Below, in pieces: positions 25,367 to 32,996 of a stretch of 49,987 bases of DNA. A program made the translations under genes and the position numbers. Numbering within the stretch: the first letter of the stretch is position 1; the number at the start of each line of letters is the position of its first letter. The stretch is taken from the NCBI GenBank assembly GCA_964649415.1, contig CAZYSK010000040.1, positions 1 through 49,987 of the forward strand, read 5' to 3'. The notes under the pieces are model-generated. The model searched no databases. It saw only the letters and a list, made by a program, of their open reading frames with translations, and was not told the DNA's origin. Source of the DNA: CAZYSK01 sp964649415 (GTDB lineage Bacteria > Chloroflexota > Anaerolineae > B4-G1).

Positions 25367-26374
25367 ATGAATGCAGAGAGGCCGATTAGGGCCATAGGTC
25401 TGTTATCAGGTGGGCTCGATAGCATCCTGGCCGTCCGGATCATGCTAGAGCAGAAGATTGCGGTTACCGCGCTGCACTTCCGCACAGGTTTCTCGTATGC
25501 AGCAGATCCCTCCGATGCTGAGCGCGCTGCCGATATGCTGGGGGTACCGTTGGAGGTCATAGACGTCTCTGATGGCTATCTCCCGCTCGTGCTCAATCCG
25601 CGCTATGGTTACGGATCAGGCATGAACCCGTGTGTAGACTGTCGCATCTATCTGCTGCGCCGGGCGAAGACCTGGATGGAGAAGCACGGCCATCGATTCG
25701 TCTTCACCGGTGAGGTGGTCGGCCAGCGTCCCAAGAGCCAGATGCGACCTACGCTAAATTCCGTCGAGCGAGAGAGTGGACTCCGAGGCTATTTGCTCCG
25801 GCCGCTCTCGGCCAAGCTGCTCAAGCCGACCGTGCCCGAGGAACGCGGTTGGGTGGATCGGGACAAGCTATATGACATCAGTGGACGGGGCCGCAAGGCC
25901 CAGATTGCGCTGGCGAAGCAGTTTGGTATCACGGACTACCCTCAGCCCTCTGGTGGCTGCTGTTACCTAATCCATAAGGTGTACTCCCGTCGCTTGCGCG
26001 ACTTCCTGGATCGCGAAGGCGCGCAAGCCCTGACTGTCGAGGTGGCGCAGTCCCTGGCTGTGGGGAGGCACATCCGCTTGCCTTCAGGGCGCAAGGTCAT
26101 CGTCGGACGGCGTGAGGCGGAGAATGATTATCTGGAGAGCTGTGGCTTGCGCGGTGTTCTGCTCACCACGGTGGACTGTCCGGGCCCCATGACGTTGGTC
26201 CCGGGCGCGCCCACGTCCGAGGAAATTGAGCTGGCAGCGCAAATCACAGCCGGGTACTCTGGTTGCGGCGATCAGCCCACCGTGCATATCGAGGTGCGGG
26301 GTGGGGATGGACCGGTGAGTGTGCTGACGGTTGGGCCGATGAAGCGAGAACAGGCCCAGGCGCTGATGGTGTGA
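25367..26374 (+). CDS. PP-loop ATP-pyrophosphatase, tRNA-thiolation-like (DUF814 C-terminus)
   Basis: 335 residues from ATG 25367 (an upstream ATG at 25349 adds six). The N-terminal PP-loop motif L-L-S-G-G-L-D-S (~12-19) adenylates a substrate using ATP. C-V-D-C-R (~90) and G-G-C-C-Y-L (~200) are candidate catalytic or cluster cysteines, as in ThiI/MnmA-like thiolation enzymes. The C-terminal third (~235-335; L-P-S-G-R-K-V-I-V-G-R-R-E-A-E-N) resembles the NFACT-R/DUF814 domain. It is most likely a tRNA sulfur-modification enzyme, but the target base is not known. Confidence 0.75.
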   Translation: MNAERPIRAIGLLSGGLDSILAVRIMLEQKIAVTALHFRTGFSYAADPSDAERAADMLGVPLEVIDVSDGYLPLVLNPRYGYGSGMNPCVDCRIYLLRRAKTWMEKHGHRFVFTGEVVGQRPKSQMRPTLNSVERESGLRGYLLRPLSAKLLKPTVPEERGWVDRDKLYDISGRGRKAQIALAKQFGITDYPQPSGGCCYLIHKVYSRRLRDFLDREGAQALTVEVAQSLAVGRHIRLPSGRKVIVGRREAENDYLESCGLRGVLLTTVDCPGPMTLVPGAPTSEEIELAAQITAGYSGCGDQPTVHIEVRGGDGPVSVLTVGPMKREQAQALMV

Positions 26375-26410
26375 GCCTGGCGTCTCTGACCAGATCAGCA
26401 CCCATTACCT

Positions 26411-26457
26411 GCTGATGGGTGGGCGGCTTCCCATCTCAAGGCGCGGAGGGGGCCGCC
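26411..26457. terminator. Possible terminator hairpins after the PP-loop gene
   Basis: GATGGG (26414-26419) can pair with CCCATC (26430-26435), and GGCGGC (26422-26427) with GCCGCC (26452-26457), giving two competing hairpins. Neither has a U-run. Confidence 0.35.
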
Positions 26458-26469
26458 AGCGCGGCGAGT

Positions 26470-26498
26470 TTGCCCTCAGTATGAGGATGAAGTATAAT
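26470..26498 (+). promoter_or_regulatory. Promoter of the winged-helix regulator
   Basis: TTGCCC (26470-26475), 17 bases, TATAAT (26493-26498), about 40 bases before the TTG start at 26540. Confidence 0.7.
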
Positions 26499-26539
26499 CT
26501 GTTCTACTCTACGGGCTTTGGATAGCAGAGGAAGCGGAA

Positions 26540-27220
26540 TTGCGACAGGTAGCAATGGTTCACGCAATCCTGGTCGTCGAGGGGCGGAAACGCACGGCGG
26601 ACCGTCTGTCGCCCGTACTCGACGAGCAGGGGTATCACGTTCTCACCGCTCGCACACGCAGGGACGCTTTGGCGAAGACACAGGATGCGAGTCCGGCGGT
26701 GATCCTGCTGGATGCCCCTTCACTTCGTTTCAGCAGTCGGCGCTTCTGTAGCACCCTGCGAGATGATGGCGTTGACATACCGGTGCTCATGCTGGTGGCA
26801 GAGGGAAAGAAGATCGACCGCAGCGTCGGCGCGCGTGGATATATGCACTACCCTGTTTCTGCCAAAAAACTCGTGAATCGCATAACCAGGATGCTGCCTG
26901 CCCCCGATGACGATCTGCTTCGCGTCGGTGATGTGGTGCTCAACGTCAAGCTGCGATGTGTTGTGACTGGTGAACGGGAAAGCCATCTCACTCCCAGGCA
27001 GGCCCGTCTGCTTGAAGTGCTCATGCGTCACCCCGGCGAGGTTCTGACCCGGGCATTCTTGATGAAGCAAGTTTGGGACACTGATTACATGGGCGATACA
27101 CGCACTCTCGATGTGCACATCCACTGGGTGCGCAAAGCGATTGAAAAGGACCACAAATCACCGGTCCATTTGTGCACGATCCGTGGCGTGGGCTATCGTT
27201 TTGAGGCATTGGATAGCTAA
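26540..27220 (+). CDS. OmpR-type response regulator with a degenerate receiver
   Basis: 226 residues from TTG 26540 (GAGGAAG upstream; ATG 26555 is the alternative). The C-terminal winged helix is normal (L-T-P-R-Q-A-R-L-L-E-V-L, then H-W-V-R-K-A-I-E-K, R-G-V-G-Y-R-F). The receiver is not: the acidic pair after the first strand is replaced (L-V-V-E-G-R-K-R), and the invariant Lys-Pro is Tyr-Pro (M-H-Y-P-V-S). The phospho-Asp position survives (I-L-L-D-A-P-S). Without the metal-binding acids and lysine it probably cannot be phosphorylated normally and may act as a constitutive or ligand-controlled DNA-binding protein. Confidence 0.82.
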   Translation: MRQVAMVHAILVVEGRKRTADRLSPVLDEQGYHVLTARTRRDALAKTQDASPAVILLDAPSLRFSSRRFCSTLRDDGVDIPVLMLVAEGKKIDRSVGARGYMHYPVSAKKLVNRITRMLPAPDDDLLRVGDVVLNVKLRCVVTGERESHLTPRQARLLEVLMRHPGEVLTRAFLMKQVWDTDYMGDTRTLDVHIHWVRKAIEKDHKSPVHLCTIRGVGYRFEALDS

Positions 27221-27233
27221 GGGTGCAGCAGAC

Positions 27234-27261
27234 TTGCCCAAATCCCACTTTGTGGTACAAT
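27234..27261 (+). promoter_or_regulatory. Promoter of the rpsB operon
   Basis: TTGCCC (27234-27239), 16 bases, TACAAT (27256-27261). It directs transcription into rpsB and leaves an untranslated leader of about 120 bases. Confidence 0.65.
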
Positions 27262-27389
27262 CTGACCGGGTTTGTACGAATACACACGTCTCCTGACCGG
27301 CGAGGGCGTGCCAGATGAGCAGCCAATCTGGTCTCTTGGCGGGACGACGGAGGCGGAGGGAAAAGAAAACGGTATAGGGAGGTTCCTCC
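27262..27389 (+). promoter_or_regulatory. rpsB leader (5' UTR), possible S2 autoregulation site
   Basis: About 120 untranslated bases with a hairpin CCAGAT (27311-27316)/ATCTGG (27326-27331). Long rpsB leaders that bind S2 exist in other bacteria; here that role is inferred only from length and position. Confidence 0.4.
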
Positions 27390-28403
27390 ATGGCTCGCAT
27401 TTCCATGAAAGCACTCCTGGAGACTGGAGTGCACTTTGGTCATCGCACGCGGCGCTGGAATCCGAAGATGAAGCCCTACATCTTCACAGAGCGTAATGGC
27501 GTGCACATCATAGACTTGCAGCAGACCATCACTGCGCTTGAACATTTCTCCAAGCTGATCCAGGACACCGTGAGCGCTGGTGGGTCGGTCCTTTTCGTGG
27601 GCACGAAGCGACAGGCGCAGGACACGATTCCTTATGAGGCAGAGCGCTGTGGGATGCCCTACGTCAGTCAGCGCTGGCTGGGCGGCACGTTGACCAACTG
27701 GCGCACCATCCGGCAGCGCATTGACTATCTGCTCAACTTGGAAGCTCGTCGTGACCGGGGTGACTTTGAGCGCCTGACGAAGAAAGAGGCTCTGGGCCTC
27801 CAACGCCAAATCGAGAAACTTAATAACCGGCTGGGCGGCATAAAGCAAATGCGCGATCTTCCTGAGTTGCTTTATGTCGTGGATGTGCGCCGGGAGACCA
27901 CCGCGGTGAAAGAGGCCAACAAGCTGGGCATTCCTGTTATTGCCATCGTGGACACAAACTGCGATCCGGACATGATTGACTACTTGATCCCAGCCAACGA
28001 TGATGCCATCCGCGCCATCAAGCTGATCACTTCACTGATGGCAGATGCTGTGCTAGAGGGCGTGAACCAGCGCGAGGCACTCGAACCGGAAGAGCTTGAG
28101 GCCGAGCAGATCGGTGTCGAGGATGAGAAGTATCTCAGCGCTGCTACCTTGGCTCGCTTGAAGGAGTTGACGTTCGAGGAGGAAGCTCGCAAGGCAGAGC
28201 CCGGTGCGCAGGAGCCGCAGGCTGAAGAATCGGCCGAGAGTGTGGCGGCGGATGCTGCTGCGGAAGAGCTAGCCGGTGATGAACCGGGCGAGTCCGACGA
28301 GGAGTCGAGCGAGCCAGTGAGTGAGGCCGCGGATGAACCCGTGGATGAGCCGGTGAGTGTTGCTCCCCCAGAGGAGCAGCCTCAGGTGGCTGACGAATCC
28401 TGA
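27390..28403 (+). CDS. rpsB: 30S ribosomal protein S2 with an acidic C-terminal extension
   Basis: 337 residues from ATG 27390 (AGGGAGG upstream). Residues 1-~235 are a standard S2: M-K-A-L-L-E-T-G-V-H-F-G-H-R, R-W-N-P-K-M-K-P-Y-I-F, W-L-G-G-T-L-T-N-W, P-V-I-A-I-V-D-T-N-C-D-P. S2 joins the small subunit late and is needed for S1 binding. The last ~75 residues are a low-complexity Glu/Ala/Asp/Ser tail absent from most S2 proteins, and may be disordered. It is the first gene of the rpsB-tsf-pyrH-frr-uppS-cdsA cluster. Confidence 0.95.
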   Translation: MARISMKALLETGVHFGHRTRRWNPKMKPYIFTERNGVHIIDLQQTITALEHFSKLIQDTVSAGGSVLFVGTKRQAQDTIPYEAERCGMPYVSQRWLGGTLTNWRTIRQRIDYLLNLEARRDRGDFERLTKKEALGLQRQIEKLNNRLGGIKQMRDLPELLYVVDVRRETTAVKEANKLGIPVIAIVDTNCDPDMIDYLIPANDDAIRAIKLITSLMADAVLEGVNQREALEPEELEAEQIGVEDEKYLSAATLARLKELTFEEEARKAEPGAQEPQAEESAESVAADAAAEELAGDEPGESDEESSEPVSEAADEPVDEPVSVAPPEEQPQVADES

Positions 28404-28462
28404 GCATAGTCTACAGCATCCATCTGTAGTCTTAAGCCAATAGAACAGTAGGAGAACAGAAC

Positions 28463-29065
28463 TTGGAAATCACCGCTGCAATGGTCAAAGAAATACGGCA
28501 GGCAACCGGTGCCGGCGTGTTGGACTGCCGCAAAGCCTTGGAAAACTCGGAGGGCGACTTCGATTCCGCCGTCACCCTCCTACGTGAGAAGGGATTGGCC
28601 GAGGCCGCTAAACGCGTCGGCCGTGAGGCGTCGGATGGTCTGCTGGAGGCGTACGTTCATCCTGGTAGTCGTGTCGCTGTGTTGCTGGAGCTGAATTGCG
28701 AGACCGATTTCGTCGCTCGTACGGAAGAGTTCAAGGCTCTCGCCCACGGCTTGGCGCTCCACATCGCGTTTGCCGCGCCACGTTACGTGACTCGTGACGA
28801 AGTGCCGGAGGATGTGCTCGAAAGCGAGCGGGCCACCTATCGGTCCCGTGCTATTGAGGAGGGGAAGCCCGAGCGAGTCTTGGATCGCATCGTTGATGGA
28901 CGGTTGGAGAAGTTCTATGAGCAGACCTGCTTGATGGGACAGCCGTTCGTCAAGGACGAGGATAAGACCGTGCAGGATCTGATCACAGAAGCCATTGCCA
29001 GATTCGGTGAGAACATCGTCGTGCGCCGTTTCGTGCGCTATGAAGTGGGAGAAGGCCTGGCCTGA
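28463..29065 (+). CDS. tsf: Elongation factor Ts
   Basis: 200 residues, TTG start with TAGGAG upstream. It has the family's V-K-E-I-R-Q-A-T-G-A-G-V-L-D-C-R-K-A-L at the N-terminus (UBA-like domain) and L-N-C-E-T-D-F-V-A-R (~76-85), the EF-Tu contact motif. EF-Ts recharges EF-Tu with GTP. At 200 residues it is the short form with one core dimerisation module, as in several non-enterobacterial phyla. Confidence 0.95.
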   Translation: MEITAAMVKEIRQATGAGVLDCRKALENSEGDFDSAVTLLREKGLAEAAKRVGREASDGLLEAYVHPGSRVAVLLELNCETDFVARTEEFKALAHGLALHIAFAAPRYVTRDEVPEDVLESERATYRSRAIEEGKPERVLDRIVDGRLEKFYEQTCLMGQPFVKDEDKTVQDLITEAIARFGENIVVRRFVRYEVGEGLA

Positions 29066-29095
29066 TCCATCATTCAGCTCTCAATACAGAGTGGT

Positions 29096-29812
29096 ATGGC
29101 TGTCGCAAAGTACAAGCGGGTTCTGCTCAAACTAGGTGGCGAGGCGCTGGCCGGGGCGGATGGGTTTGGCATCGACCCGGACAGGGCGGAGGAAGTCGCT
29201 GCTACGGTTTCGGCCGTGCGCGACTTGGAAGTGGAAGTCGCCATTGTCCTGGGTGCAGGCAACATCTGGCGTGGGCGTGACGGTCTTGCACATGGGATGG
29301 ACCGTGCCACGGCAGACCACATGGGTATGTTGGCCACTGTGATGAACGCGTTGGCTCTGGCCGATGCGTTGGGACGTATGGGCGTCATCACCCGCGTGCA
29401 GACTGCTATCGAAATGCGTGCCGTTGCTGAGCCCTATATCCGTCTGCGTGCGATCCGGCATCTGGAAAAGGGACGTGTAGTCATCCTTGGTGGTGGTACG
29501 GGAAATCCCTATTTCACCACAGACACTGCGGCGGCACTGAGGGCCATGGAGATTGACGCGGATTTGCTGATCAAGGCGACCAAAGTGGACGGGGTCTACA
29601 CTGCAGATCCGCACGAGGACCCCAACGCCGAGCGCTTCGATTGCCTGGCGTATATGCAGGCTCTCGAAATGCGGGTAGGTGTCATGGACGCTACAGCAAT
29701 CTCACTGTGTATGGAGAACGACCTGCCGATAGTTGTGCTCAACCTGTGGCAGCCCCATAGCTTGGAACAGGCTGTGCTTGGGGAAGCGGTTGGGACAGTG
29801 ATCTCCTGGTAG
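29096..29812 (+). CDS. pyrH: UMP kinase
   Basis: 238 residues. Amino-acid-kinase fold with V-L-L-K-L-G-G-E-A-L (8-17), V-L-G-A-G-N-I-W-R-G, the D-H-M-G-M-L-A-T motif (~73) that distinguishes bacterial UMP kinase, G-G-T-G-N-P-Y-F-T-T-D-T-A-A and I-K-A-T-K-V-D-G-V-Y. It phosphorylates UMP to UDP and is a hexamer regulated by GTP/UTP in other bacteria. It lies between tsf and frr in the normal order. Confidence 0.97.
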   Translation: MAVAKYKRVLLKLGGEALAGADGFGIDPDRAEEVAATVSAVRDLEVEVAIVLGAGNIWRGRDGLAHGMDRATADHMGMLATVMNALALADALGRMGVITRVQTAIEMRAVAEPYIRLRAIRHLEKGRVVILGGGTGNPYFTTDTAAALRAMEIDADLLIKATKVDGVYTADPHEDPNAERFDCLAYMQALEMRVGVMDATAISLCMENDLPIVVLNLWQPHSLEQAVLGEAVGTVISW

Positions 29813-29846
29813 CTGTGAGCAGGGACGAGGCGACTGGACGACGAAA

Positions 29847-30404
29847 ATGATCAAAGAGCTTATCCACGATACAGAAGCGAGCATGCGGAAGACCATTGAG
29901 GTTTTGGAGGCTGATCTGCGTACCATTCGTACAGGCCGGGCGTCCCCATCGTTGGTAGAACGTGTCATGGTGGAGTACTACGGCACGCTCACTCCCCTCA
30001 AGCAGTTAGCTGTCATATCCGCACCTGAGCCCCAGTTGCTCACCATTCGGCCCTATGATCCGTCGTCGTTGAGCGATATCGAGCGTGCCATCCTCAAGTC
30101 CGAATTGGGCCTTACGCCTAGCAATGATGGCAGGATCATCCGCCTCCCCATCCCCCGCCTTACCGAGGAGCGGCGGCGAGATCTTGCGAAACTGGTTCGT
30201 CAACGGATAGAGGAGGGGAAGGTAGCCCTGCGGAACATCCGGCGCGACGCACTGGATGACATGCGTGAATTCGAGAAAGAGAAGCTCGTTTCTGAGGATG
30301 ATTTCTATCGCGGCAAGGACGGGCTTCAGGATCTCACCAATCGCTACGGTGTGCAGATGGATGAGATCAGTGCCCGCAAGCAGCGGGAGGTCATGGAAGG
30401 CTAG
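29847..30404 (+). CDS. frr: Ribosome recycling factor
   Basis: 185 residues, standard length. Typical blocks: L-R-T-I-R-T-G-R-A-S-P-S-L-V-E (~26-40), Y-Y-G-T-L-T-P-L-K-Q-L-A, R-L-P-I-P-R-L-T-E-E-R-R-R-D-L-A-K and R-N-I-R-R-D-A. With EF-G it splits post-termination ribosomes. It lies 34 bases after pyrH. Confidence 0.97.
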   Translation: MIKELIHDTEASMRKTIEVLEADLRTIRTGRASPSLVERVMVEYYGTLTPLKQLAVISAPEPQLLTIRPYDPSSLSDIERAILKSELGLTPSNDGRIIRLPIPRLTEERRRDLAKLVRQRIEEGKVALRNIRRDALDDMREFEKEKLVSEDDFYRGKDGLQDLTNRYGVQMDEISARKQREVMEG

Positions 30405-30442
30405 GGCGACCCTCTAGGAGCTTCCTCGGATAACCTACGATA

Positions 30443-31174
30443 ATGCCCTCTGAGTCACGAGATAATCAGCGGCATCCGCCCTTGGAACGGATACCTCAAC
30501 ATGTGGGTATCATCATGGATGGCAACGGCCGCTGGGCACGGGCGCGGGGTCTGCCTCGATCGGCCGGGCATCGCGCGGGAGTCGAGAACCTCCGCAGTGT
30601 GTTGCGCGCGGCGGTCAAGTTTGGCATCCCTGTGCTGACGATCTATGCCTTCTCCACAGAGAATTGGGCCCGTCCTAGAGGCGAGGTGAGAACCCTGTTG
30701 GCCATTCTCGAGCGAGTCATTGACCGCGAGCTCGCTGAGTTGCACGAGGAAGGCGTTCAACTGCGCCATATCGGTCGCCTGGAACGCCTGTCGGAGGAAC
30801 TGCAGCGGAAGATTCGGGACGCCGTCGAGCTGACGAAAGACAACCAGCGGCTGATTCTTAACGTGGGTTTCGATTACGGTGGGCGGGCCGAACTGGTGGA
30901 CGCAGTGCGCCGTATCGTTGCCGACGGTGTACCCGCTGAGCAGATAGACGAATCTCTCGTCGGGCGCTACCTCTATACAGCAGGCTTGCCTGATCCCGAT
31001 CTGATTATTCGCACCAGCGGGGAAATGCGGATCAGTAATTTCCTTGTCTGGCAGGGAGCGTACGCTGAGTTCTACGTGACTCCGGCTCTGTGGCCCGACT
31101 TTGGAGAGGATGAGCTTTACGAGGCCTTGAAGAGTTACAACCAACGCGATCGTCGCTTTGGTTTGGTGTCGTGA
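30443..31174 (+). CDS. uppS: Undecaprenyl (isoprenyl) diphosphate synthase
   Basis: 243 residues. cis-Prenyltransferase signatures: H-V-G-I-I-M-D-G-N-G-R-W-A (catalytic Asp, ~18-30), F-S-T-E-N-W-A-R-P, and D-P-D-L-I-I-R-T-S-G-E-M-R-I-S-N-F-L (~183-200). It makes the lipid carrier for cell-wall synthesis. Conserved position between frr and cdsA. Confidence 0.96.
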   Translation: MPSESRDNQRHPPLERIPQHVGIIMDGNGRWARARGLPRSAGHRAGVENLRSVLRAAVKFGIPVLTIYAFSTENWARPRGEVRTLLAILERVIDRELAELHEEGVQLRHIGRLERLSEELQRKIRDAVELTKDNQRLILNVGFDYGGRAELVDAVRRIVADGVPAEQIDESLVGRYLYTAGLPDPDLIIRTSGEMRISNFLVWQGAYAEFYVTPALWPDFGEDELYEALKSYNQRDRRFGLVS

Positions 31175-31465
31175 GCTGCCAAGCGATGCCCAGCGCTCCA
31201 TTATTAGATTGTACCCTGGTACCACACAGCCTCAGCATTGCCGGACGCCCCGGTTTGTCGGAGGTTCCTCGGCTTCGTTAGCGAGTAACAACCGCTGGAT
31301 GCCCCGATCTATTGGGGGCTTCTAGGGAGAGACATCACCCTCGCAGGATGCGGGGTGGCTGTTTCGGTGACAAGAGCTTTCCTGGCCCTACGCATGGGAA
31401 AAACCAACGAGGATACAATAGCTGGGTTGTGTGGCCAGACCTTGCTGTCGGGGGCAGCTTGATCT
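31175..31465. other. Long intergenic stretch inside the uppS-cdsA cluster
   Basis: 291 bases, much longer than the other gaps of this cluster. A short hairpin (GCCCC 31301-31305 with GGGGC 31315-31319) is present, and a TACAAT occurs near 31415. No convincing gene or known riboswitch is seen. It may contain a separate promoter and leader for cdsA. Confidence 0.4.
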
Positions 31466-32278
31466 GTGCTACGAACACGCCTGCTCACGGCCATTGTTCT
31501 GGTCCCGATCGTTGTCTATTGCATCTACCTAGGCGACTTGCCGTTTCTGGCACTGGTGACGTTGTTGCTGACACTGGCCGAAATTGAGTTCTGTCACCTG
31601 GTAGCCCGCGATGGTTTCCGTCCCGCTACGGTCTTTGGGGTCGCGATGGTCTGGGTGTTCCTGATAGATGCCCAGTTCTCGGCACTGGGATTGTTGAGAC
31701 CGGGTCTGGCGTTGATTCTGTTGGGCTCCCTGACCTGGCAGCTATTGCATCGCCGGGGCTCGCCTGTGGCTGATTGGGCGCTGACGGTGGCAGGAGGACT
31801 CTATCTGGGTTTTTGTGGCTCCTGCTTGCTTGGGCTAAGGGGTCTGTGGCCGGACGGTCTCTGGTGGACAATGACCGTCGTGTCGGCCATTCTGCTGGCC
31901 GATAGCGGCGCGTACTTCGTTGGAATGGCGTGGGGGCGGCGGAAGCTAGCACCGTCGCTGAGTCCTGGCAAGACGTGGGAGGGATACCTGGCAGGTATCG
32001 TCTTCGGTGGGCTGATGACAGCGCTGCTGGCTGCCCTATGGCGTATTGGGGCGGGCGAGGGGACGGCCATTAGTGGTCTACATGGCTTGATTCTGGGGAC
32101 ACTGATCGCTGTCTTTGCCCCTCTAGGCGATCTGGCTGTCTCAATGGTCAAGCGACAGGTCGGCGTGGGAGACAGCGGTACCGTAATCCCGGGCCACGGT
32201 GGCGCTCTGGACCGGATGGATAGCCTCTTGTGGGCGGCGGTGCTGGGTTACTACTACGTGCAGGCATTTGTACTTTGA
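31466..32278 (+). CDS. cdsA: Phosphatidate cytidylyltransferase (CDP-diacylglycerol synthase)
   Basis: 270 residues from GTG 31466. It has about seven membrane helices and the C-terminal CTP-transferase signature S-M-V-K-R-Q-V-G-V-G-D-S-G-T-V-I-P-G-H-G-G (~228-248) followed by L-D-R-M-D-S-L-L. It forms CDP-diacylglycerol from CTP and phosphatidate, the precursor of phospholipids. Conserved position after uppS. Confidence 0.95.
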   Translation: MLRTRLLTAIVLVPIVVYCIYLGDLPFLALVTLLLTLAEIEFCHLVARDGFRPATVFGVAMVWVFLIDAQFSALGLLRPGLALILLGSLTWQLLHRRGSPVADWALTVAGGLYLGFCGSCLLGLRGLWPDGLWWTMTVVSAILLADSGAYFVGMAWGRRKLAPSLSPGKTWEGYLAGIVFGGLMTALLAALWRIGAGEGTAISGLHGLILGTLIAVFAPLGDLAVSMVKRQVGVGDSGTVIPGHGGALDRMDSLLWAAVLGYYYVQAFVL

Positions 32279-32310
32279 GGATTATACACAGCGACTGAGG
32301 AGCAAGAGCA

Positions 32311-32718
32311 GTGGACAATGAGCGACGTGTACGGGACATTTACCATAAGGGTGTCATCCTTTGCAAGCCAGATACCCCTCTCCAGGAAGTCGTGAGGGTG
32401 ATGGCCGATACCGAAGTCCATGCCCTCGTGGTCGCGGGGCGCGAGGGGGAATCGCCGGTGGGTGTGGTGTCTCACACGGATGCGATTGCTCATTACGGTG
32501 AGGATCTGACCGCCATCCAGGCGGGCGACGTGATGACACCGGACGTGATCAGTATCTTGGAGGATGCCTCTGTCGCGGAAGCATCCGAGAAGCTGTTGGA
32601 CAGTCATATCCATCGCTTGCTGGTGGTGAACGAGGATGGCAACCCATTGGGTATCCTGTCGACTACCGACATCATCCGGGAAATGCGCGGCACCCGCTGG
32701 GTGTGGTATTTGGACTGA
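32311..32718 (+). CDS. Two-CBS-domain protein
   Basis: 135 residues from GTG 32311 (GAGGAGCAAGAG upstream). It is a single Bateman module: L-Q-E-V-V-R-V-M-A-D-T-E-V-H-A-L-V-V with G-V-V-S-H-T-D-A-I, and V-M-T-P-D-V-I-S-I with H-R-L-L-V-V and G-I-L-S-T-T-D-I-I. It likely binds an adenosine nucleotide and regulates a partner; none is evident. The last codons are partly duplicated 78 bases downstream. Confidence 0.8.
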   Translation: MDNERRVRDIYHKGVILCKPDTPLQEVVRVMADTEVHALVVAGREGESPVGVVSHTDAIAHYGEDLTAIQAGDVMTPDVISILEDASVAEASEKLLDSHIHRLLVVNEDGNPLGILSTTDIIREMRGTRWVWYLD

Positions 32719-32796
32719 CGCGGGCACCTGGTCGCCAGAAGTGCGAGCAAGGATGCTCGCGGTCCGAGCTACCCGTTGGATGTGGTATTTGGAATA
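32692..32796 (+). repeat. Partial duplication of the CBS gene's 3' end
   Basis: The gene's final stretch (ACCCGCTGGGTGTGGTATTT, from 32692) recurs downstream as ACCCGTTGGATGTGGTATTT from 32771, with similar following bases (TGGACTGA versus GGAATAA). The two copies are about 79 bases apart. Confidence 0.6.
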
Positions 32797-32996
32797 AGTA
32801 GGCCCTGTAGGGGCGACTCTTGTGGTCGCCCTGACCGGGCCGTGAAGATGAAGAGAGGGAAGTAGCGGTGCCTGCCGGAGCCCGGGAGGCTGGTGCACTT
32901 CTATCTCGACTGCAATCGAGAACTGCGCGCGTGGGCGGAGTAGCACATATCCCGCTTCGACGGGCATAGAGCGCTATCACACTTGAGGAAAGAAAA
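32719..32996. other. Intergenic region before rho with two hairpins
   Basis: 278 bases without a gene. Hairpin one: GCGAGCA (32743-32749)/TGCTCGC (32754-32760). Hairpin two: GGGCGAC (32811-32817)/GTCGCCC (32825-32831). It also holds the partial duplication at 32771-32796. Either hairpin may terminate the upstream operon; neither has a U-run. No clear rho promoter was found. Confidence 0.5.

Noticed and set aside
32254..32967. 237-codon minus-strand frame over the CBS gene and its downstream gap
   Set aside because: No family resemblance; it covers a well-supported CBS protein on the other strand.
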